Shown: positions 57,904 to 64,000 of the stretch, piece by piece
Layout of the letters: the number at the start of each line of letters is the position of its first letter
Position numbering within the stretch: position 1 is the first letter of the stretch
Source: Chitinophaga sp. LS1
Lineage (GTDB): Bacteria > Bacteroidota > Bacteroidia > Chitinophagales > Chitinophagaceae
NCBI RefSeq assembly: GCF_034274695.1
Contig: NZ_CP128362.1
Coordinates: forward strand, 7,132,501-7,196,500
Direction of reading: 5' to 3'
Length of the DNA stretch: 64,000 bases
The notes under the pieces: generated by a model
Seen by the model: only the letters and a program-made list of their open reading frames with translations
Told to the model about the DNA's origin: nothing
Databases searched by the model: none
Made by a program: the position numbers and the translations under genes

Positions 57904-57933
57904 AAGGATGAACAGTTAGAGCTGTTCATCCTT
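57904..57933 (-). terminator. Perfect 12-bp hairpin between small island genes
   Basis: AAGGATGAACAG (57904-57915) and CTGTTCATCCTT (57922-57933), 6-base loop, just after the stop of the minus-strand gene at 57940. The T-run is poor (CTTGTTT). Confidence 0.65.
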
Positions 57934-57939
57934 GCATGC

Positions 57940-58113
57940 TTATTTTTCCTTTGTTACTCCTTTGAAAGGTTTTCCATCTGATTTCCCATCTATAAACCTA
58001 CCTGTGTTTGTATCTCTTTTTATCCAAACCTCTGTTTTAGGATTATAAGTCTGGGTTCTTTCCTTTACTGCTCCATTGCGGTGACCGTCACCGACTTTGC
58101 CGTTCTTAGCCAT
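57940..58113 (-). CDS. Small basic protein of mobile-element type
   Basis: 57 residues: starts MAKNGKVGDGHRNGAVKERT, then QTYNPKTEVWIKRDTNTGRF, and ends DGKPFKGVTKEK. The protein is strongly basic and short; I have an impression of similar small proteins on Bacteroidota genomic islands, but no function is known to me. It lies in a line of minus-strand cargo genes. Stop and start are unambiguous. Confidence 0.65.
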   Translation of the reverse strand: MAKNGKVGDGHRNGAVKERTQTYNPKTEVWIKRDTNTGRFIDGKSDGKPFKGVTKEK

Positions 58114-58142
58114 AGTTAAACATTTTTAAGACTAAATAATTG

Positions 58143-58448
58143 TTAATTGAAAGAGTATCTCTTCCAGGGAATACGAGAAGGATCAATTCTTGATAAAAAG
58201 TTGACAATGTCCTTTCTACCCTGGTAAGTAGGTCTCCCTCGTCCATCTTGGGCCATCAAAATCAATGGAACACCCGGAAAAAGCCTTCCAATATTTTGCC
58301 GAGCATTCTCGCATTCATTTATACTACTTAGCACATAGGCTCTTACTACCACTATGGCAAAAGTCACTCCTTGCTCCCTTATTAGAGCTCCATCGATCTG
58401 CATTTCAATAAAATTAGTTATTAGTAATTCATTGCTCTCGTACATCAC
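58143..58448 (-). CDS. Hypothetical island protein, 101 residues
   Basis: Not recognised. Alpha/beta-like pattern with a hydrophobic strand (GVTFAIVVVRAYVLSS), then NARQNIGRLFPGVPLILMAQ and RGRPTYQGRKDIVNFLSRID. No signal peptide or membrane helix. A real gene is likely because of its length and amino-acid balance and its neighbours on the same strand. Confidence 0.55.
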   Translation of the reverse strand: MMYESNELLITNFIEMQIDGALIREQGVTFAIVVVRAYVLSSINECENARQNIGRLFPGVPLILMAQDGRGRPTYQGRKDIVNFLSRIDPSRIPWKRYSFN

Positions 58449-58499
58449 GGAGTTAGAGCAGTAAGCCGGTAGATTTGTGGCTAATTGTTGAAAAAGTAA

Positions 58500-58660
58500 T
58501 TTGTTTTTTCAAATAAACTACTACCTTTGTGGTCTGAAAATTCATCAACAATAGCTGGAATGCGAGGGGGTACCAACCCCTGCTAAGCTTTCTACTACTT
58601 TAAAAACATTCCTACGAAAATGCCTTATAAGTTCCCGCTTTAAGGCATTATTTGTTTTTG
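58500..58660 (+). ncRNA. Candidate small RNA or 8-residue-peptide transcript
   Basis: A textbook promoter, TTTG (58500-58503), 18 bp, TACCTTTG (58522-58529), points into a 90-bp gene-free stretch that ends at an intrinsic terminator: AATGCCTTA (58619-58627) with TAAGGCATT (58641-58649), then ATTTGTTTTT. The expected RNA is about 120 nt. It contains a GGGG/CCCC hairpin (58565-58581) inside a tiny ORF, ATG 58560 to TAA 58586, which would encode MRGGTNPC. It lies antiparallel to the gaps between two minus-strand island genes. Confidence 0.6.
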
Positions 58661-58678
58661 GTAGTTTATATTTTTCCT

Positions 58679-59110
58679 CTATTTAAATACATTCATTAAA
58701 AACTCACGACGCTGCGTGTCTTCTATGTTCTGACGAAAAAAATCAGCAGGTGAAACAGAGTTAACACCAAAGTTAGCGGCGATTTCTCTATAAAATTGAA
58801 ACTCACTTTCAATTACCATTACACATGCATTAGTCACGCACATGTGAATCACTAAAAGGCCTCCCTTTCCGATGTGAGACATATAACTAGAATGCGTCTC
58901 TGCAAAATCAAGTGCATCTGCTCCGTCATCAACAAGATCAACTATACCAGCCCCGATCATACGGTTGATCAATGTTTGTTTCTCCAAAGAGTAATAAGAA
59001 ATTCTGAACTCTGAAATGATTATTTTACAGCCATTATCAATAATTGGTTTGACTAAGCCACACCTGTCAAGCGTTATCAATAAGTCTATATTGTAAAAAA
59101 AATACATCAT
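58679..59110 (-). CDS. PIN-like domain protein paired with XRE-ImmA/IrrE
   Basis: 143 residues. The layout resembles a PIN ribonuclease: an early acidic residue (FYNIDLLITLDRCGLV), a middle glutamate (IIISEFRISYYS), a glycine-rich turn (HIGKGGLLVIHMC) and a late strand-acid-helix (VMVIESEFQFYREIAANFGV, SVSPADFF). Not all four usual acids are certain. It overlaps the XRE-ImmA/IrrE gene by four bases and is translated from the same message. Such pairs are described as toxin-antitoxin-like or stress modules; the function here is inferred. Confidence 0.55.
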   Translation of the reverse strand: MMYFFYNIDLLITLDRCGLVKPIIDNGCKIIISEFRISYYSLEKQTLINRMIGAGIVDLVDDGADALDFAETHSSYMSHIGKGGLLVIHMCVTNACVMVIESEFQFYREIAANFGVNSVSPADFFRQNIEDTQRREFLMNVFK

Positions 59111-60183
59111 TTGATCTCTAGCATTCCATTTCTATACATTTGTTCCAATTTATCTATTGGCGTATTAGTCAATTCTGCTGCTTTTTCCCATGTTATTCTT
59201 TTTTCAGCAATAGCCTTAGTAATCAAGTTCTCAATTCGAGCAGGCTTTTCAAGACTCTTAGTATATCTTCCAAGGCTCATTTGGCTATCTCTCCAAATAT
59301 TATAAGTCTGTAGCCAATTATCTTTTGTTATGTTATTTATAATTCCAACATTATTTGCGCGTATGATGATTGCAGGAATGGAAATTCCGTAGGCTTCCTT
59401 TAATGAAATAAGCTCTATAAGAGAAATCGATGTCCGATCCTTTCCGATCGCTGATATCAACACCTCATCGGGTAGAAGCATGGCTGCTGCAAAGTAATGA
59501 CACATATTTTCTTGATCCCTCTTTGTAAGAGTAGAGCTAAACCTTAATAGCAGGTGAGCTAATTCATGAAGAATTGTAAATCGTTTCCTAGTTATTTCTG
59601 GGTCATCGAATGTGTTCACTATAATTACAGGTATATTTCCACTAGTATCTTCAATGTAACCACAAACCCCAGAAGAACCTGTAGGTCTTTCAATTGTCAA
59701 AATGATAAACCCTTTCAATTCAAGAAATTCTGTCACATCGTCAATTGGAGAATCGGCTATTTTCCATTTTTTTCTCAGCTTTTTAGCCGCTTTTTCAACA
59801 TCACTATTAGTGCTTATTTCAGTATCAGCAACCGGATTATCAAATAAAATTCTTTCATTCATTATTGTGACAAGGTCCAAATATTTCTGGGCAACTGTCA
59901 CTATCAATTCTCTTATTGTATTTTTTTCTTTTTCCTCATCTTGGAGTGTATGACCATCCCTAAACTCAATCAATTTTATTGACTGTGGCGGAGCGGAAAA
60001 GAAATGCCAAACCCTAACACCTAAAGCCTCTGATATTTTCTTTAATACCTTATTACTAGGAGTGATTGTTCCATCCTCATATTGTTGAATAGCAGGTTTG
60101 GAAACACCGACTAAGTCGGCAAGTCCTTGGATGGAAAAGCCTTTTTTAAGTCTTAGTTCTTTTATTTTGTCTCCGAATTGCAT
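59107..60183 (-). CDS. XRE regulator fused to ImmA/IrrE metallopeptidase
   Basis: 358 residues. Residues 6-57 are an XRE HTH (FSIQGLADLVGVSKPAIQQY, SNKVLKKISEALGV). Residues about 140-300 are an ImmA/IrrE (DUF955) domain with the zinc motif ILHELAHLLLRF (H206, E207, H210) and the third-ligand region ENMCHYFAAAMLLPDE. These proteins repress by DNA binding and can cleave a partner repressor. First gene of a two-gene operon with the PIN-like protein. An inverted repeat upstream (CGTATAGT/ACTATACG) is the likely operator. Confidence 0.9.
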   Translation of the reverse strand: MQFGDKIKELRLKKGFSIQGLADLVGVSKPAIQQYEDGTITPSNKVLKKISEALGVRVWHFFSAPPQSIKLIEFRDGHTLQDEEKEKNTIRELIVTVAQKYLDLVTIMNERILFDNPVADTEISTNSDVEKAAKKLRKKWKIADSPIDDVTEFLELKGFIILTIERPTGSSGVCGYIEDTSGNIPVIIVNTFDDPEITRKRFTILHELAHLLLRFSSTLTKRDQENMCHYFAAAMLLPDEVLISAIGKDRTSISLIELISLKEAYGISIPAIIIRANNVGIINNITKDNWLQTYNIWRDSQMSLGRYTKSLEKPARIENLITKAIAEKRITWEKAAELTNTPIDKLEQMYRNGMLEIK

Positions 60184-60195
60184 AAAAATCTACTT

Positions 60196-60234
60196 CGTAT
60201 AGTCAAAGTTATGTTTTTTATTTTACACTATACG
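60196..60234 (-). promoter_or_regulatory. Operator and promoter of the XRE-ImmA/IrrE operon
   Basis: CGTATAGT (60196-60203) and ACTATACG (60227-60234) are an 8-bp inverted repeat with 23 bp between. On the minus strand TAACTTTG (60211-60204), a -7 match, abuts the inner half-site. The two half-sites therefore bracket the promoter, fitting autorepression by the XRE protein. Confidence 0.65.
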
Positions 60235-60288
60235 ATTTTTTTTCAAAAAATTTTAACTCTCGGACATTTCACACAATAATTATTCATA

Positions 60289-61199
60289 GAAGTTGTTTAC
60301 ACTTTTTGAAGGATAAAAAAGGAAGTCCCAGGAATTAAGGATTTTTGTTTTGGCAAATAAAAACGAATAATTCTGGGACTCATAGACGAAGATAAGGTAC
60401 GAGATTGGATTTTACCACATTTAAGCAAAGGCAAAAGAGGCTTTAAGGCCAGGATAGATTTAGTAAAAGTGGTTCTGTTGATTTTAAAGCGAATGAAAAC
60501 AGGCTGCCAGTGGCGAGAGTTGTGTATTTGCGAATATTTTGATAAAGGGGCGACCTCGTGGCAAAATATTCACAGGTATTTTTTAAAATGGAGTAAAGAC
60601 GGTTCATTCAAGAGGGCTTGGATCAATCTTTTATCTTGTAATAAGAAACTGCTGGATCTGTCAAGCGCTCAGTTAGATGGTAGCCATACACCTGTCAAAC
60701 GTGGTGGCCAGGCGGTAGGTTATCAAGGCAGAAAAGCTTCAAAAACCAGTAATAGTTTGTTCTTATGTGACAACAGAGGTCAGATGCTGACGGTATCAAC
60801 GGCGCAAAGTGGAGAGCATAATGACTTATACGATATAGTGAAGCTGTTTAAAGAAATGATCGGGGTTCTGGAACAATCCGATATCAATTGCAATGGAATA
60901 TTTGTAAATGCCGATCCTGGATTTGACAGCGAAGATTTAAAACAAGTATGCATTGACTACGAGATTGAATTAAATGTAAAACCCAACTTGCGAAATCAAA
61001 AGAAGCAAAGTGATGAATACCGATATTTTGATGATCAACTTTACAAAAGACGAACAAAAATTGAACATGCCAATGCCTGGATGGATGCTTTTAAAGCATT
61101 GCTTGTCAGATATGAAAAACTTGTTGAAACATGGATGGCATTGCAATGGCTGGCTCTTATAACCCTTTTTTGTAGAAAATTAAAAGTATAAACAACTTC
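60289..61199 (+). mobile_element. IS5-type insertion sequence, about 911 bp
   Basis: Terminal inverted repeats are GAAGTTGTTTACACTTTT at 60289 and, reading inward from 61199 on the other strand, GAAGTTGTTTATACTTTT. The flanks share ATA (60286-60288 and 61200-61202), a possible 3-bp target duplication. One transposase gene fills the element and its stop lies inside the right repeat. The element sits between the XRE operon promoter and the IS66-side genes. Confidence 0.85.
60373..61191 (+). CDS. IS5 family DDE transposase
   Basis: About 272 residues if translation begins near CTG 60373; the frame is open from 60361 but contains no ATG before residue 43, and a GTG at 60469 would cut off the N-terminal LIDEDKVRDWILPHLSKGKR. 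The DDE triad fits SAQLDGSHTPVKRGGQ (D), GIFVNADPGFDSEDL (D) and RRTKIEHANAWMDAFKALLV (E). A stem formed by AGTCCCAG-g-AATT (60324-60336) and AATTCTGGGACT (60369-60380) would fold over the presumed start region, a plausible translational brake. The start codon is therefore uncertain; a frameshifted or non-ATG start is possible. Confidence 0.8.
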   Translation: MGLIDEDKVRDWILPHLSKGKRGFKARIDLVKVVLLILKRMKTGCQWRELCICEYFDKGATSWQNIHRYFLKWSKDGSFKRAWINLLSCNKKLLDLSSAQLDGSHTPVKRGGQAVGYQGRKASKTSNSLFLCDNRGQMLTVSTAQSGEHNDLYDIVKLFKEMIGVLEQSDINCNGIFVNADPGFDSEDLKQVCIDYEIELNVKPNLRNQKKQSDEYRYFDDQLYKRRTKIEHANAWMDAFKALLVRYEKLVETWMALQWLALITLFCRKLKV

Positions 61200-61262
61200 A
61201 TAATATATATCCATAACAAGAAAGATCCTAGCTGAGTTTCAAACAATGTAAGCTCAAAAAAA

Positions 61263-61285
61263 GAGCGTTTGAATCCCAAACGCTC
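61263..61285 (-). terminator. Terminator of the minus-strand IS66-side genes
   Basis: GAGCGTTTG (61263-61271) and CAAACGCTC (61277-61285), 5-base loop. On the minus strand it is followed by a run of seven T. Confidence 0.85.
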
Positions 61286-61312
61286 CTTTTCTTCTGTAAC
61301 CTACTATAGTCC

Positions 61313-61600
61313 TCATGCTTCATCCTTTTTCTGGTTGGTTTCATTAATTACTTTATCGTAAAAAGATTGACGATATTCCCTAACATCAATCAGGTGGCCC
61401 GCTTCGATGAGTTTTTCAAGATGCTTTTTTATTCCCAACATATCAAAATCCAGCGTTTCATCTAAGAAGGTTCTACGTGATATGCCCATAGAAAACAACT
61501 CACGGAGCAACTCCCGCCATTCACCCAATGTGAGTAAGTATTCGGACCTCGGCATTCCAGAATAATGTTTTACAGCCCTTATCTTTGCTGCTGTAATCAT
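61313..61600 (-). CDS. Hypothetical protein following the IS66 transposase gene
   Basis: 95 residues, helical (MITAAKIRAVKHYSGMPRSE, YLLTLGEWRELLRELFSMGI, LGIKKHLEKLIEAGHLIDVR). Not recognised. It starts 58 bp after the tnpC stop on the same strand and is followed by a terminator. The 17 bases around its start (61597-61613) recur exactly at 63432-63448 just before tnpC, so it seems part of, or derived from, the IS66 transcription unit. Confidence 0.5.
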   Translation of the reverse strand: MITAAKIRAVKHYSGMPRSEYLLTLGEWRELLRELFSMGISRRTFLDETLDFDMLGIKKHLEKLIEAGHLIDVREYRQSFYDKVINETNQKKDEA

Positions 61601-61658
61601 GGTATTGGCTATAAATGAAGTTCTTTGTAATTCGGGGCTAATCTGCTAATTGATGTAA

Positions 61659-63422
61659 TCATGTATTTTTCTTCTTCCAATATGGAGGCAACAGATTAAT
61701 AAGTTCATGAGCTGGGCAATCATGAAGGCGGTCATAGATATCTTTAAGATAAATATAAGGATCGATGTCGTTAAGTTTACAAGACTCGATCAGGGAGTAA
61801 AAAAGTGCTACTCTCTCTGCTCCATGTTCATTTCCGGCAAACAGGCTATTATTGCGGAAGGTAGTAACGGGTCTGATGGCCCTCTCGACGCCATTGTTGT
61901 CGGCATCGACGTATCCAAGGGTCGTAAATGCTTTTAGTTTGTGCCATTGCCCCAGGGCATAATTAACTGCTTTAATTATTGGTGTACCTGGCAGATGATC
62001 TATCTGCTGTTGTTCCAGCAACCAGATATGTATTTTATCGAGAAAAGGAACGCTATATTTCTGACGCAATGCCAATCGCTGGTCATCGGTCATCTTTTTT
62101 CTTTCGGCAAAGGCTTCTATCCTGTAAATGATGTTGAACAATGTCAATGCTTCTGCCGCTAGCTTTTTATCATATTTCTCTGCTTTCTTAAAACCGCGGC
62201 GGATATGGGACAGGCATGTCATTAGGTCCACCTCCTCATTATCTTTAAAAGCTGCTACATAGCTACCCAGGCCATCCGCCTGAAGCGTGCCCTTAAAATC
62301 TTTTAATATCTGCTGTGGAACCTTATGTCCGCGGGATGGGTTAAATTCAAACAATACTAATTTTTGTTCTTCAGATAAAAATACCCATAGCCAACCCCTG
62401 GATGGTTTGCCTTCTCCAATATCATTGAGGTAATCTAATCTTGTCTCATCGACCTTCAGATACCGGGCCTGCACAATTACTTTTTTCATACATCTCAACA
62501 GCCTTAGCAGTTTCTTAAAGGCCACCTCTTCCCAACCATTTACCGTTGATGCTGCGAAGCTGATGCCAGTAGTGCTTTTTATATACCGTAACTGACGTGT
62601 ATATGGATCCCCATATCCAAACCGGCGGCTGTGTAAGTGTGCCAGCAGGCTGTTTCCTACTGTTCCTTTTTCTACCAGACGAGGGGCTACTGGTTGGCAG
62701 ACAAACTTTTTATCTTCTGTACGATATTGAAGCCGCTCCTGTTGTACTTTAATAATTTTACCCGGCTTGTATTCGTAATAGGTCGTCACTTTTTTGCCCA
62801 TAGGGATCAGGCCTGTCTTGTCTCCTTCGACGTCAATTGTTTCTGTCACTACTTCTATACAAGATGGTTGTACTCTTCTACCTTTATGAGCGAGATGTTT
62901 TTTCTTTTTGCGGTTGCCTTTCCGGATCTGGTCATCCACTTGTTGAATATCGCCTTTTGTGGAGGCTACTCTTATAATCTCTTCCAGTTCGGTCAGATCA
63001 AAATCAGGTCCTAAGGTTTGTTGTATGGCCGCATCTACTTTTTCACGTTCAGGTATAAATTTCTCACTCTTTTTACCCTGTAGCATTTCACATAACTCCT
63101 GTAACTGCCAGCTCTTCTTTTCTCCCTGAGCAACCTGCTCTTTTAAGAGCGCATTTTCACTTTCCAATGCTTCGATCCTGCTTTGCAATTCAATGACCTG
63201 ATGTTCTCTATCAAGCATAATCTCATGTGCCTGATTCAGATAACGGTTTAATTTATCACATGCTCCATTCTTTGCTTCCAGCTGGTTATTCAGGTCATAT
63301 ATAATCTTACCAAACGTTATTCTCTCTCTGGTCAGAGATTCCAACAACTCCCCATTGGTCTCCGTTAGCGTGGAGATTTGTTTTAATGCATCTGTTATAG
63401 AAGTGAGTAATTCAGGGCGCAC
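61659..63422 (-). CDS. tnpC: IS66 family transposase TnpC
   Basis: 587 residues from a GTG at 63422. An N-terminal coiled-coil region (residues 10-110), a zinc-finger/linker region with VVTETIDVEGDKTGLIPMGK and VCQPVAPRLVEKGTVGNSLL, and the IS66 catalytic core (YLKVDETRLDYLNDIGEGKP, FKGTLQADGLGSYVAAFKDN, LGYVDADNNGVERAIRPVTTFRNN) are present, with D, D and E at the expected places. The C-terminal IS66 domain ends near LLPPYW. An ATG 13 bases further upstream (63435) is in another frame and ends after seven codons (MTQSSAP), so either GTG is used or a small indel damaged the 5' end. Confidence 0.92.
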   Translation of the reverse strand: MRPELLTSITDALKQISTLTETNGELLESLTRERITFGKIIYDLNNQLEAKNGACDKLNRYLNQAHEIMLDREHQVIELQSRIEALESENALLKEQVAQGEKKSWQLQELCEMLQGKKSEKFIPEREKVDAAIQQTLGPDFDLTELEEIIRVASTKGDIQQVDDQIRKGNRKKKKHLAHKGRRVQPSCIEVVTETIDVEGDKTGLIPMGKKVTTYYEYKPGKIIKVQQERLQYRTEDKKFVCQPVAPRLVEKGTVGNSLLAHLHSRRFGYGDPYTRQLRYIKSTTGISFAASTVNGWEEVAFKKLLRLLRCMKKVIVQARYLKVDETRLDYLNDIGEGKPSRGWLWVFLSEEQKLVLFEFNPSRGHKVPQQILKDFKGTLQADGLGSYVAAFKDNEEVDLMTCLSHIRRGFKKAEKYDKKLAAEALTLFNIIYRIEAFAERKKMTDDQRLALRQKYSVPFLDKIHIWLLEQQQIDHLPGTPIIKAVNYALGQWHKLKAFTTLGYVDADNNGVERAIRPVTTFRNNSLFAGNEHGAERVALFYSLIESCKLNDIDPYIYLKDIYDRLHDCPAHELINLLPPYWKKKNT

Positions 63423-63468
63423 TGCTTTGTGTCATGGTATTGGCTATATTAACGCAAAAACAGCATTA

Positions 63469-63837
63469 TTAGTTTGGCTGATCTGTTGATTTTCCTGACT
63501 TTCTTTCGTAACGCTTTCTGTACTTAATCTCGATTCCTTCCAGGATGAGCATCACATCTTTGCGTTCAATCATCATCGCCTGGCAACCAGGATCATAAAC
63601 AGGTTTGCCAAAGGTGCCTCTGGCTAGTCTTTTGTAATAAAGCGCCTGACCATCTCCATCAAATTGCAACATTTTCACCTGGGTGAGACGCCCGTTAAAA
63701 AACAAATAGATGATGCCCTTAGCTAATGGATCAAGTGCCATTTGATTACGTACGATGCCTGACAAACCATTTATTCCCATCCGCATATCCGCTGCAGATG
63801 TATAGATATAAAAATTATAACCAGCTAATGACAACAT
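63469..63837 (-). CDS. tnpB: IS66 accessory protein TnpB (Orf2)
   Basis: 122 residues, complete: YNFYIYTSAADMRMGINGLS, IIYLFFNGRLTQVKMLQFDG and DGQALYYKRLARGTFGKP are the typical TnpB motifs. It is needed for IS66 transposition with TnpA and TnpC, role unclear. The C-terminus is extended by a basic tail (KYRKRYERKSGKSTDQPN). Three bases separate it from the tnpA stop. Confidence 0.93.
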   Translation of the reverse strand: MLSLAGYNFYIYTSAADMRMGINGLSGIVRNQMALDPLAKGIIYLFFNGRLTQVKMLQFDGDGQALYYKRLARGTFGKPVYDPGCQAMMIERKDVMLILEGIEIKYRKRYERKSGKSTDQPN

Positions 63838-63840
63838 TGA

Positions 63841-64000
63841 CTAATGATTTAGCAAGGTGAGTAAATATTCTGCCGGCACAGGTTGATAAATTGCAATACC
63901 GCGCACTTCAGCAAATAAGTTTGAATTAACAGGCTCATTTGATGATGCTACAATTTTTACGGGAAGTATTGCTGGTGGTGAGGATGGAACCGGTGAAGTA
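63841..64000 (-). CDS. tnpA: IS66 accessory protein TnpA (Orf1), C-terminal part
   Basis: Partial; the gene continues past the window edge. The last 53 codons on the minus strand include FAEVRGIAIYQPVPAEYLLT, and end LLNH with TAG at 63843-63841. This tail, close before tnpB, fits the Orf1 protein of IS66 elements, whose N-terminal HTH would lie outside. Confidence 0.75.
   Translation of the reverse strand, partial: TSPVPSSPPAILPVKIVASSNEPVNSNLFAEVRGIAIYQPVPAEYLLTLLNH

Larger units (their letters stand above)
61659..64000 (-). mobile_element. IS66-type element (tnpA-tnpB-tnpC), right part; left end outside window
   Basis: Three genes in the standard IS66 order on the minus strand: the end of tnpA, complete tnpB, and tnpC. 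The terminal repeats were not identified: the tnpA end lies outside the window, and no matching end could be assigned downstream of tnpC. Confidence 0.85.

Noticed and set aside
57904..57933. Attachment site of the island
   Set aside because: A simple hairpin between two small genes; no second copy flanking the island was seen.

Overview
This window reads as chromosome of a Bacteroidota member, most likely a Chitinophagaceae/Chitinophaga-type bacterium. The evidence is a SusC/SusD pair, Bacteroidota-type promoters (TTTG about 18-20 bp before TAnnTTTG), many signal-peptide and lipoprotein carbohydrate enzymes, AsmA-like and LpxL-like envelope proteins, and little use of Shine-Dalgarno signals. 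No rRNA, tRNA or CRISPR array was seen.

Layout. 1-8.1 kb: a TetR regulator with a large palindromic operator, an AsmA-like envelope protein, an acyltransferase-PARG pair, a second acyltransferase, and a broken Argonaute (Piwi) gene. 8.1-16.5 kb: a minus-strand operon of three secreted or surface proteins (1384 aa protein, FN3 protein, beta-barrel) full of tandem repeats. 16.6-28.7 kb: two SDR enzymes with Crp/Fnr and AraC regulators, two lipoprotein carbohydrate enzymes that share ricin-type lectin tails, and SusC/SusD. 28.8-30.5 kb: a tight ArsR / SRPBCC-VOC / DoxX operon. 30.6-46.3 kb: mixed metabolic and envelope genes, including an RNA ligase behind what looks like a leader-peptide attenuator, Ppx/GppA, LpxL-like acyltransferase, desaturase, VWA protein and KatG. 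46.4-53.6 kb: a GH43 enzyme and a stretch rich in gene remnants (HxlR tail, AraC head joined to a TetX-like tail, AraC/SDR scraps). 53.8-56 kb: a Crp/Fnr gene with a perfect FNR-type box, a methyltransferase and a DUF1275 protein. 56.1-64 kb: a mobile island with a nonsense-interrupted tyrosine recombinase, small cargo genes, a candidate small RNA, an XRE-ImmA/IrrE plus PIN-like pair, an IS5-type element and an IS66-type element that runs off the window.

The most unusual pattern is that at four separate loci (8.2, 10.2, 38.6 and 46.3 kb) the last codons and stop codon of a gene are the first unit of a downstream tandem array, so nearly every unit repeats the stop codon. The periods differ (28, 36/37, 22 and 15-16 bp) and the sequences are unrelated, so one process appears to have acted independently at each gene end. 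The second is the RNA-ligase leader: a promoter, a 29-codon ORF, mutually exclusive antiterminator and terminator stems, then the ligase gene. These are readings from sequence alone; no search or folding program was run.
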